From positions 54,072,398-54,136,397 of the forward strand of contig NC_092521.1 in NCBI RefSeq assembly GCF_037038585.1: a stretch of 64,000 nucleotides of DNA. The letters run 5' to 3'. The stretch comes from Patagioenas fasciata (lineage: Eukaryota > Chordata > Aves > Columbiformes > Columbidae). Below are positions 1-12,100 of the stretch, piece after piece. Each line of letters opens with the position of its first letter. Within the stretch, counting starts at the first letter, position 1. The notes beneath the pieces are model-generated. The model was not told the DNA's origin. It searched no databases and saw nothing but the letters and a program-made list of their open reading frames with translations. A program made the position numbers and the translations under genes.

Positions 1-96
1 GATTTCCATGAGGTCTATAGATGTTCTTATGTACCATGCTATGAAATCTCAAAGGATTACTTCAGAAAGGCTAAGAATAAAGAAGCCAGCACCTAC

Positions 97-195
97 CTCT
101 TCATGCAGTTGATCAATCCCTCCTGATAAACTCAGAAGACTTTCTTTTGCTGTAGATAATGAATAAGTTGGATCTTCTCTAGGAACTATAGATGC
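97..195 (-). CDS. LAMA1: Probable LAMA1 coiled-coil exon (about exon 35)
   Basis: A 33-codon exon prediction, phase 0/0, flanked by a pyrimidine-rich acceptor (ttacttatag) and donor GAG|GTAGGT. It encodes [20 protein letters not shown] then [13 protein letters not shown]. Position and strand fit the next part of LAMA1. The start (AS) and the KES-x6-8-I-x2-L spacing resemble the human stretch beginning ASTQKVN and running through KESQDLAIAIERLQ, but overall similarity is low, as usual for this poorly conserved coiled coil. An exon of about 35 codons should sit between this and exon 33; I could not find it. Confidence 0.6.
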
Positions 196-3100
196 CTATA
201 AGTAACAAGAAGAATTTGTAACTGTAATTTAAGGACATTGTTGTACATCCAGAAAAGTCCTGGGAAGAAAATAACTATGCACACTGCTTAGATTACTTAG
301 ATATTTTATAAAGCACAAAAGATGACAAACTAATTACACACATACAGTTCATGTGAAGTGCGTCATTTCTTTACATAAAGAAACAAGAATCCAGCCATGT
401 TGTACTTTCAACCAAGTAATAAGAAGGAAGCAAAATTTCCGCTTTTCTGATTCTCAATTTCACCACAGTCTGGGGCTGCCCAAATAAGTTACTTTGAGAA
501 AGAAGTTCCAAGGTCCAACAAGTTATGTTATTCCATCCAGTCCCACTGCTGCTACCATATCAACAGGTGGTCTTGTCAAAACAGCTGCATCTGAGTTGTT
601 ATATCTGTGAGGATCACCCTGCAGAGCTTTATGTTTCCATGACAAAGCTCAGTGCATTGCACTCAGGAGTTCATGATTTTGGTCCTCCAGACATGATACG
701 TTAACTACAAGCAGCCCTGTGGATCCTCTCACCAAGTAGAGAGAATAATGGGCTGCATTTGGCTTCAAGGTCACCTCAAAATTGCTCTGTATATGCAATA
801 AACAGGACACTGTACACAAGTGTATCATATTGATATGGTCAAGGACTGCAACAGAGTATCACTTCTCTAAAGAAGTAAAGAAACTTTGGGCATCTCTCAC
901 AAAGAGAGCAAGTCTGATAAAGGTTATTTTAAGATTTCAGATGCTTCAAAGTCAGCCATCGTAAATACCATAATAAGTATCATTCTGCCCAACTTTTTAA
1001 AGAAGTATTACATAGGGTATCTGACAGCCTTGTGTCAAATGGAAATTTCAAAGTCTTTTCCTCAGGACAAGGAAAGAACAAGTGAAAGAGAAACACGAGC
1101 TGAAGCTCTTGAGCCTCCGCAGATAAAGCACAACAAAGTTTCTTTAAAAGTCCACTTTGAAAACCCAGAATGGGAAAGTAAGTATGCCTGGTTAGTCAGG
1201 AGAGTAAAGCAGGGGGCACTAGAAAACTAACTAGAAAACCAGAACTGCCAAAGTCCTCAGATGGACTAGATACACGGAAGCAAAGAGGAACAGACGATTT
1301 GATAACTCTCATTATTGAAAGATCCGCACCTAACGCACAGAAAGGAGGAAATACTAGAGTATTTCATAATACATATAGAATACATAATGCATAAAGATAT
1401 GCACTAAAGGAGAAACTTAAACTACTTTTATTTTCACATAAGATCTAACTTTGGTTTCTAATTAAAGTGCTAAATAAAAGCTACATATTGAATGTTTGTA
1501 GTCCCAGAAGGTGATGCACAAAAGTAAGTCAACTGTATTCTTTAAGTAATATAATAATTCAGTATATTTATGCCTTATTTCATGCAACCAGCATGAGGCA
1601 AAGACGCAACATGTTGCAGAGGATAGCCCTTCAGAGAAGATCTGTAACACACATAAATTAACTTAAGGATTCTCTGGTTTCCAGCTACAGTTACTTTGAT
1701 ACAAGGCAAAAGGGAAGGTAACCTTTGATTAGCCAGGAAGAGGGGAATATACACTTCCAGAGAAAAATTAAGAGAATACTAACTTACCCTCAAGTTTAAG
1801 TTGAATACAGAAAACTTTGGCCTTATATAAACAGAACTGACATCACAGTCACACAGTTTTATATCACTTTTGGCATCCCACTTTCAAGAGAGTGACAGCT
1901 GGCTTTGATTTGATTTCAGTATAAAGATAGATATGTACTAAAGGAGAAACTTAAACTGCTTTTATTTTCACATAAGACCTGACTTTGGTTTCTAATTAAA
2001 GCGCTACATAAAAGCTACATATTGAATGTTTGTAGTCCCAGAAGGTGATGCACAAAAGTAAGTCAACTGTATTCTTTAAGTATTACGATAATTCAGTTTA
2101 TATATATATGTCTTATGACAGAAAGGAAGAGAAGCATAACTGAAGTTTTACAACTAAAACGTTACCAACTAGAACTAAAGGATGAGAGTATCTCTGCTGA
2201 AGCATAAACATGTAATTTAATCGGGTTTGCATTTAGATCTTGAACTTATTAACATGTTGGAATACACTGATTGGCATTCAGTCTTCTTTCCATCTTAAAC
2301 AGAATAAATTTTAATTCAAACTCTTAGTTTGCCAAATCCAACAACACAAGAAGGCTCACATTATTTTGGTTTTATTGTGATATGGTGGAATACAAAAAAA
2401 TAGTTTTGTTTGTCTTAGAGTTTCTTATTGCTGAACAGACTGTTATGAATAGATGCACATATTTTAGTGGTTGTGAACTTGGGAGGATTCTGTTTTCTCT
2501 GGCTTTGTGCAGAGACCACATGAATCTAATCCTCACCAATACTACATGACCCCCTAGAACCACAAAATAGGGTATTTCACCCTTTGTTTAAGCAGGAGAG
2601 GAGCTGGAAGGAAAGTCTGCCACAAGCAGCCTGAAAGCGCCAAACACTGAAACATTCTACCTGGCTTTTGTGTCCTGAGATGGAGGACAACTACACAACC
2701 GAAAGGAAGGCAAACTGGTGCATCCCAGGCATGCTGGCTAGTGGAGAAGCAGCCTGCCAGACCCCTTCCTCCCAAGGACTCCAGGGGAACAGCTTCAAGA
2801 TTTATACCTTGGCAGCTCTTTAACAAATGGACCAAAAAAGGAAGAGACCTGGTCTGACCTTTCTATTTCACTGCTGAAAATTATTCCATTTGTTTTCAGT
2901 AGGTCTGGGCAATCGCATAATCCAGGTAAAGCACATACATATAGCACATTCAATAATGACAGTGCTGACTGAAAAACATATTCATCCATTTATTTACATG
3001 CTAGTTCCACAAATGAAAGTAATACAGGCAACTAAATAACTTAAAGGTATATTTCTACACCAAATTTAACAGTCTTAATCTGATTGTCACTTACACATAC

Positions 3101-6100
3101 ACACACAAGTTGTGAACTGCAGGAGGGTTTCTGCTAAATTACTGGCATATGTGAGTGGTTGCAAGTTTTGTTTCAAAGGTGTGACTAAGCATTTCTGCTA
3201 TTTGTGCATTTGCTTTACCTTCAGATGCTTCGTTGCATTCTCCAACTCTGACAATATCCCATAGGGCACAAGGGGAACACCAGTAAGGTTCACTGAAAGT
3301 ATGGCCTTGTTGAGATCATCCAAAGTGTTTAATAAAACTCCTGTGCAGTTGTCATCACAAGCTAAATAAACCATTTTAATAGGAGAAAGCAATGTTAGTA
3401 TTAACAAGACACGAAATACTGAAATTTATTTTGATTTACATAGTATGTGCCTTAACCTTTTGAGTTAAGAGCAATTAAGTATAATAATATTGAGCATACA
3501 GATTTGTAGTATTGCCCTCCCCCTTCTTACCCCAAGAACAGACCTATTCCAAACATACTCTCTTAAGGTTAGCACACATTCAAGTCTTATTGATCGTGCT
3601 GGCTATTGAGCTGCTTGCTGTATTACAAGCTTATTGAGCCTATTTAGCTATATTGCTATAAACCCAGGGTGATGCCATTAACATTCACCCAAACAGGTAG
3701 GAAAACAGGAAATTCAAGCCTATAGTGGTATAATTCCATTTATTCTTTGGGTAGGGTTTTCGTTTGTTTGGGTTTGTTTGGTTTTGTCTGATTGTTCGTT
3801 TGTTTATTTTACTCATACAAAGCAAAAGCTGAGTTCTAAATCCCAATTCATTGTAAAAGCAGATTACTGTACTTGCTGAGTCTTTCTGCTATCAGACCTC
3901 TCATAAGGAATTACATGACTAATTAGTGGTGGAATATGACTAATTACTGGTGGAGAAGGCCTACATACCTGAGATAACTCCAAAAGTATTATTACAGCAA
4001 CCTCACATCCAAAGGGTCAATGTCATGGGAATGCAACATTTTCTAATAAATAAAGGTATGCTACAGACATTAAAAAAGTATTTAAATTATCTTTCCTTAA
4101 ACTAGTCTGGTTATTAATGGCTAAATAAGCCATTTTAAGGATCAACTGGTTATCTCGTGTTATGATCTCTACTGTAATTTCCTCTATGTTCACAGAAGGG
4201 TTGAGGTTGGAAGGGACCTCTGGAGATTATCTAATCCAACCTGTTTTACAGAGACATTAAGTTGTTAAGATCTTTTTCTTTTCACAGAAAGAATAGGGCC
4301 TGACATCATTCAAGGAATAATCATGCGCACATAAACATTACTGGAATAGACCAAAACCCACTGGAAAAGTAAATAATTTTAAAACCACCTACAAACACAC
4401 TCGTCTTCCATAAGAAGATGTCTCGGTTCACACTTGTCACACAGTTGTCCTGTCACACCTTGCTTACAGAGGCACTGGCCAGTTGCTCGATCACAATTAA
4501 CATGGACAGAGCCGCTTCGATTGCACTGACACAGATGGCAGCTGCCACCGGGAAGCTGAGGGTCACCATAATAACCAAGGGAGCACCTAGACAGGGAGGA
4601 ACAGGGCACTGAACAACAGGGGATATTCATAATGAAATTGGATGTTACATTTATCTTTGAGGATCACTGATAGATTTTTAATTAATGGCTTCTTAACAGT
4701 AACTAATAAATCACTCTAAGTCCTTGAGCACTCATTCATATATTTATTAACACTGAATAATCTATTCCAAATACAAACATGGCTCATGTTAAACAAACTG
4801 CCCTTGGGAGTTGGGAATAATTGGGGACATCATGTGTAACTCACCTTTCACAGTACTGTCCTTCATATCCTGGGAGACAAGCATCACAATAGTAATCCTG
4901 AACATTTTTCAGGATACAGGTAGGACTGAAACTGGAGAAAGGATAAACAAATACCTGCTAGCATATAAATGGAAGACCATACAAAGACATAGAACACCTT
5001 CAGCCACAGGTTAAATATTGTAAGCAACAGCATCCTCTGCTCAAGCTGATGCAGTGCTGTAGAATTTGCACTTTGAATTATGTGTTTCTTAAAAAGTTTG
5101 CTTTTCCAATGTAACTCCATTACTGTATAACACACCAAAGCACCTTATTATCCTCTTTTTTTAAAAGATGAGACAAGGAAAAATGGATGCTGCATGGCAC
5201 GGCTATAGTACATATCTAACTGAGACTTGCATGAGAACAGAGTTGCTAGACACTTATTCTGACTCAATTATCCAACAACAAATGTGCTTTTCAGACTTCT
5301 GGAGAAAAAATAGCTTGCATAGCATTTTGATTTTCAAAATATGAAGTAGACTGTTCCTCTAGCAAACAAACATATGTATGAATTTCAAACAAAAGAATAC
5401 TTGTTCTTCCCCTAGGATTGATCTCATGAAAAGTTCCTGCATTGACTGGACATGGCCTGAATCTTTCTAAATACAAAAGCATTGTTAGAAGAAAGACCCA
5501 TATTTGAAACTAAATCATGTCAGAGCAACTTACTCCATTATCTATAAAACATTCTATGTGGCTGATCTACTTTTATGAAAAAATTGACTATTCTATCAGT
5601 TGGTATTTTTATTTTAAAATGCCACAGACTTACCAGTAGCAGTGAACAATGCAGAATGTAAGCTAAATTTACTAAAATGGGTAGCTTTCAAATATCTAAA
5701 ACTTAAGGACATGGTAACTACTGTTGTCATAGCATGGAGGGAGAAGGAGTGGTGACATACAGCACAGTAAACCCAGGATGCTAAAATGCACATTGGATTT
5801 AATAAATTCTGGTTACCTAACAGGGTTGGCTCTGGGACAGGCACAAAGAGAGCAGTCGTTGACGGATCCAATTACTTTCCCATAGTAGCCTGGGGCACAA
5901 GCACTGCAGTAATCACCAACTGTGTTATCTCTGCAGTTCTGATACACAAAAAGGAATTCAGACAGTTTAAAAACAACAAACAAACAACAAGAACTTTATC
6001 TTGGCCCCAATCAATAAATGTATACAATTTCCAACAATCACCTCTAAATGTCACTGCCTGTTGGTCAGCATTCTCTGAGTGGAGCAACCTTTTATGCAAA

Positions 6101-9100
6101 AATAAGCAGAATTCTTATACTAATATCCCCTCAGGCAGGCTGACCTAACTTCTGTTCTACATTTCCATTAAAGTTTATATAGTTCTGCTTCTACTAATCC
6201 AATTCAGGCCAGGAAATCATGGTACAAAGCAAAAAATCCTCAAAGGAAAAAAAAAGCAACTGATAGAAACGTTAAGCAGGATACCTGGATGAAAAATGTA
6301 ATGTTTCAGTGTTTCAGTAAATGCATTTGGATGCTATAAACCAAGGATCATCCACAGTTAGGATTCACACAGACTATATTTAATTTGCAAACATACTGAT
6401 CAATAGCCAGTGCTATTAATACATTAAATTCGTATCATAAGCATAATTCAACTGACTAGTCCCCAAAATGAATGAAATTCAGTTTCTTTTTTCTTTTTTT
6501 TCCCTGTTTTGTGATTCATATTCTTGCTAGTGCATATATTTGAGAGGTTAGTTGATGACACTAAGCAGTAGCAATGCAGCCTGCTATTGTACGGGAGTAG
6601 AAGTCAGAGGAGAAAACCATCTCTTTCGCCTACACGACTCAGCTGCAAATGTTTAAGTAGTAATCTTAACATGTGGGTGAGTTGCCACCCCTGCAATAAA
6701 AAGCTAAGAGGAAGAATGACCAGTATTCACTAGTGTGAAAGACCTACGTGTTGTGGCCTTGTAGAAATGAGAATCATAGTTCTTATTCACGAGATTCATA
6801 CTTTAGGACAAATCCGAAAGCTACAGAATAGTTTACAAAAGCCTAAAGGACTAAGGAAACTCACTTTAAAAACTGACCTCTAGAATGAATTCAGCAGAAG
6901 TTGGCTTTGAAATAACCAACTTACCATTGGAAAAAATAAAGAATCTGAAATAAAAAACTTTAAGAAACAGTACTGAGCCATAACAGAGAACAGACTTAAC
7001 ATGTTTTCTTTGGTTAGCTGAGAATTTGCTGTCCACAGGGCTGTCAGCCCAAAAGACAGAGGCAATGTTTTAGTCAGATATGGCCCCTCTTTGCAAACTC
7101 TGGGATAAAATGAGGGAAGTGAGCAAATAAATCCAGGTGAGGCATACCCTTATGCTACTTTAGTCTCTGGGAGTTAGAACAGCCTCACTTAAAGCTGCCC
7201 AGGGGATGCTCTTCCTGAGAGACAAAGAATTTGTCTTTGGCCTAGTCTGTGCTATGGTATGGCTTACTGCTTCCTTTACTTTTTTGTGCAACTGCACAGA
7301 CCTTGGCCAGATCAAGGACAGAAGCCCAAAAAGCCTCACAGAAAAACAGATAAACTAAACTGATACACGAGTTATTTTTAAAGTAAAATTAAAGGCAAAA
7401 TAATAATTATTTTGAAGACGTTAGCTCCCAAAAAGCTTGATAATTTAAATGAATGGACCCTAAGTGAAATACTACTCAGATTTTCCATTTTTCAGAGTTG
7501 GAGGGGAAATTGTACTTTATCCAAATAGTACAGCCATGTGTACTTGTCCCAGAAAAGCTTTCCATAGGTTACTGCCATTGTATGCTCAGGTGAAACCAAT
7601 AGAAAAATGTAGAAATTGTACATACCAAGCACTTCCCAGTTTCAGGATCACAGGTCTCACTGTGATTGTTGCACTGACATGGCACACAAAGTGCAATGAG
7701 AGCATGAGGCTCTTTTACATCAAGCTCTGTTTTCTTTCCCCTGTAATATCCTGGAGCACAGCTCTAGTTTTAAGGAGAGTAAAATAAAAAAATATGTATG
7801 ATTACGGCTATCAACAGTTACAAACAATTCTAAAAGGAGTTTAATTAACTTTTTATTATTTCACTATTAGACACACAAAAAGGATTCAAGAATTCTGTAC
7901 CTGACAGGATAATCCAGCATAACCTGCAGGACATCTACATTGTTCTACAAAATGAGCTCTAGCTCTGCCAAGATGCATTTCTTCAAACTTCACTGCAATT
8001 TCCATTGAGATATTTGCAATTCTACAAGATATATGCAGAAGAGAGCGTGAACATCTAGAGAAGTTCTAACACCAAAACTGAGATCCAAACATTTTTATGC
8101 TTCAAGGTCAGAGCTACCACACAATCTCTCACAAACTCCTTTTCCCCATATCTCAATAAAATCTGAAGATTCCTCACATATTTATGGGATTTCAGGACCT
8201 ACAACCACCAGACCAAGTAATACTTCAAAGTAATATAAGTTGATTCCCACTGGTGTGTGAAACTTGACAAACCCACCATGCAAGAGTACATATTTCTGCC
8301 TCTGAAATGCTAGACATCTGTTTTGCCCCACTGATTTTTGGACAGAGCTAATGAAAGGATAGTTGAGGGTCTGTGAATCAAAAATAATCTCTAATCTGGA
8401 AGCAAAACCACACTTGTTCAGAGCTGTGGAGATGTAGAGATATTGGGTTTCTCTGGGATGCACCTCTGCTTGTCATGTTGGTTTCTGAACTGACAGATGG
8501 CAATGACCACATCCCATCTCCTCCCTCTCATTAGTAACCAGTTCTGTTCAAAATGGCAGTAAAGTGCTATAATTCTGAGGCAGGAATATTTTACTACCAC
8601 TGCTCAGAGTACATAAAGATACAAGAGAGACCTAGATTGGTACAAAACAGGAACTCAGAGAACCATTTGTTTCAACTGAAAAAACAAACAAATATTGCAA
8701 TAGTCATAAAATAAGATGGGAAAGAAATAATTTAGAAAACATCTAACTATATCACCCATCCTGCAGAACACTGCATCAGCCTGTAAGGTTCTTTATGGGA
8801 TTTTCTATCAAAGTAAGCAGCAAAAACATTTAGTGTGTCACAGAAAGAATTAGAGAGGGATTCTGCTGCCATTAAAGGTCATGTTTTCTTATCAGAGGAA
8901 GAACAAAAGTCATAAATAGGAAATTGGAAATGTCTCTAATTTGAGTTAAAACGTTACTGTATAGCTCAGTCGGGACTATTTCTAGGTTAAATTACAGTAA
9001 ATCAGATTGCTTTACCTGCTTTGCTGTAATCCTTTGCCATAAGCTGCCTTAATAAGGATGTATTCAACATTGCTTAGCACAGACATGAAGTCAGAACGTA

Positions 9101-12100
9101 AGACAGGTTCATCAGACACGGAGTTAAAATACTTCCAAGAATCCTAGAGAAACATAACGTATATTATTAAAACCAAGAGCATTTAAGGGTACTTAAACAC
9201 TGCCTGAGAGTGACAATACCTGACTGTCTCTCATTTATTGCTGAAATCTGAGTCTTTGTTTGAAAAGCTTGCCACAGCAATACCTTCAGCATTTCCAAAT
9301 GAGGAAACAATGTCAAAATTTTCATTGCTTCTATAGCATATTTCCAGGCATTTTTTTCCCTAAAACATATGCATTTTAATCCAAGCACACTCTGTACTGC
9401 TCAGTTTGTTTGACATCAGACACAGAATCCTAGAAGGTACTGAGTTGGAAGGGACCCAGGAAGGATCATTGAGTCCAACTCCTGACCCTGCATATGACAA
9501 CTCCACAGTTCACACCATGTGTCTGCAGGCATTGTACAATTGCGACACCTCCCTGGGGAGCCTGTTCCAGTGCTCCACCACACCCTGGCAGAAGAACCTT
9601 TCTCTAATATCCAACCTGAACCTCCCCTGGCACATCTTCCTGACATTCCCTTGGGTTCTGTCACTGATCACTAAAGACAAGAGTTCAGCACCTGCCCTTC
9701 CCCCTCCTCTTGTGAGAAAACTGTAGACCATGATAAGGTCTCCCCTTAGTCTCCTCTTCTCCATGCTTAGCAAATCAAGTGACTTTAGCAGCAACTCATA
9801 CGGCTTCCGATCCAAACTCTTCACCAGCTTCGTAGCCTCTTTTGGACAGTCTCCAGTAGTTTTATATCCTTGTCATTCTGTGACACCAACAACTGCACAC
9901 AGTGCTCCAGGTGAGGCCGCAGCAGTGCAGAGCAGAGCAGGACAATCACCTCCGTCGCCCGACTGGCAATGCTGTGCTTGATGTACTCCAGGACACGGGT
10001 GGCCCTCTTGGCTGCCACAGCACACTGTTGGCTCATGTTCAACTTGCCATTGACGAAAACTCCCAGATCCCTCTCCATGAAGCTGCTTTCCAGTATCTCG
10101 TTCCCCAGTCTGTACGTACAGCCAGGGTTGCCGTGTCTCAGGTGCAAAATCTGGCACTTACCCTTGTTGAACTTTGTGCAGTTGGTGATTGCCCAGTTCT
10201 CCAGTTTGTCCAGATCCCTCTGCAGTGCCTCTCTGCCCTCAAGAGTGTCAACAGCACCTCCCAATTTAGTGTTGTCAGTGAACTTACCTACTATTCCCAG
10301 ATAGGCATTTTTGAAGTATTTTATTAAACATACAGAGCTTTTCTGTAAAATCTCATAGAAGAAAGGAAATATTTCCATACCAATGTTTTGGCTTACCTCC
10401 TTCATTTCTACTTCCTTGTCAGTTCTTACTCCGTTTTCTGGAGAAGGGATGTCTACATAGATGACCAACTTACTGGTGTGACCTCCTTTCATTAGGATTT
10501 GTGGCTCAAAATTTGAGGTTCCAAAGCCATCCAAAGCATAAAACGCAACAGTATATCTTAGCTTCCCTCCATAGGCCATAAGCTGTTTCGATAAAAAGTT
10601 ATTACTTTTATTTATTCCAAGGTTAGAGCTACTAGCTGAAAATATTTTAATGTCATCAGAAGACTTGAAAACTGTCAGTTCTTTGAAGAATTGGCAATAA
10701 AACATGAAAACTGAGTTAAACTCAGCAGTTTTTGCACCAAGGTTAAATGCATATTTCAAAAAAGCAGTCTCAGGTTCTTCTTTGGTTCTTCAAGGTGCAT
10801 ACTCAATTTTCATTTAATTCCTAAGCAACAGAGATTCCATGATCTATATACTGAATTTAGCATCAAGGCTGAAAACTCTTTCAGGTTGCTAAAGTAAAAC
10901 TGAATATATTCCTCTTTTGCCCGCTGTATGATCTCTGAAGAGTAACGTTGTAATTAAATATGGGTGTTACCAATGTACAGCATCAAGAAAAATCTCATTA
11001 GGAAAGGGTAATGTAAGCATATAGTTTATGCTTGTTATAAATGAGATCAGTCACTTAATGTCTATAGTATTATGAGCTACAAGTATAGAACTAGTGCAGA
11101 AAAAATGTTATCAAAATTAAGTGACTATTATACAATAAAGGAGTGACTATTAGACAATAAATGAATAATCTACAAAGCATTCTAATTATATAATGATCTT
11201 ACCTGGTCTCCCTGAAACTGCTCTGGTAACCTCCAGTAAAATGTTTCTGTCTTTAAATATTTTCTGACTATGGCAGCATCCAGTAAAACATCAGGAAACT
11301 GTGAAAATACTCCTTGGACTGTTCCAGTCAGGTTACTTGGAGCTACTACATGCAGAATGGACTGATCTGGAGTTAAGGTTATCTGCAACACAAAGAAAAA
11401 GACTGATTGAACAAAAATATTCTGTTCCAGTGTTCACTATTAACAGTTTCAGCTGCTTTGCGACAGTCAATAGTCCATTGTAGATAAATGCTCAAACAAA
11501 AAAATTGGGAAATGTTTGCTTTTTTTTTCCCAAGTGAAGAGTGATGCACAAGGTTTCAGAAATAAGCCTATGACCACTTACCACTTGCTTTCCTTTTTGT
11601 TTTACCATTTGCTGCTGCCTCTGTAAGCCAGCCAGTTACAGACAGCCTGACTAATAAAACCATGTAGTCTTAGTCACCCCAGTGTGGTACCTACTTTAGA
11701 ATAGCACAAAACCTTATTGCTATATTTTTGTCACTTTACTTACAGGAATTCTCACATGATGATCTAGTTCTGAACAGGATGTGGACATCCCAAAACAGAA
11801 GCACGGAGTACAACCTAGTGCATTGTTAGCAGACAGAGCAAAAGTTCCAGGTTTACATTCACTGCATTGTAGACCAAATACATTTTCCTGAAAGAAATAA
11901 AAAAATACATAACAGCACAATTATGTTACTTTCCTAGCTGAATGAAAGATGATGCTGGAAGAAAAACTAGCAGCTATGTAACCTACATAAGAGGAAGCCA
12001 ATTAGTGTATCTATTCTGTTTTACTACACAGTACTTACTTTTTTATTATTTTCCAATACTGTTAAAAAAATACACAAGCCACAAAACACCAGAACATTCA

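Larger units (their letters stand above)
196..3218 (-). other. LAMA1: Intron(s) after exon 33
   Basis: About 3 kb of AT-rich DNA between exon 33 and the leftmost predicted exon. It should contain exon 34, but I found no segment with open frame, phase 0 ends and both splice signals. It contains a pair of roughly 190-bp direct repeats (1391-1577 and 1921-2116). The 114-codon plus-strand ORF at 886-1230 has no recognisable similarity. Confidence 0.5.

Noticed and set aside
886..1230. 114-codon plus-strand ORF
   Set aside because: No similarity, no codon bias, and it lies antisense in a LAMA1 intron; consistent with chance.
2740..2840. Candidate LAMA1 exon 34 on the minus strand (contains [11 protein letters not shown])
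   Set aside because: The short resemblance to an expected IKLEGV segment is followed by Gly-, Cys- and Pro-rich residues unsuited to a coiled coil, and no matching acceptor/donor pair with phase 0 ends was found.
2840..2955. Second exon 34 candidate (acceptor ttttcag near 2955, donor-like site near 2855)
   Set aside because: The peptide ([16 protein letters not shown]...) is not coiled-coil-like, has unexpected Cys and Pro, and would leave in the wrong phase.
9902..10327. Plus-strand ORFs of 141 and 111 codons
   Set aside because: Both are antisense shadows of the CR1 reverse-transcriptase fragment.
9821..10759. 312-codon minus-strand ORF as a single gene
   Set aside because: It is LAMA1 exon 26 plus flanking intron plus a CR1 reverse-transcriptase remnant that happen to share a frame. 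Splice signals at 10582 and 10397 and the match to laminin L4 define the true exon.
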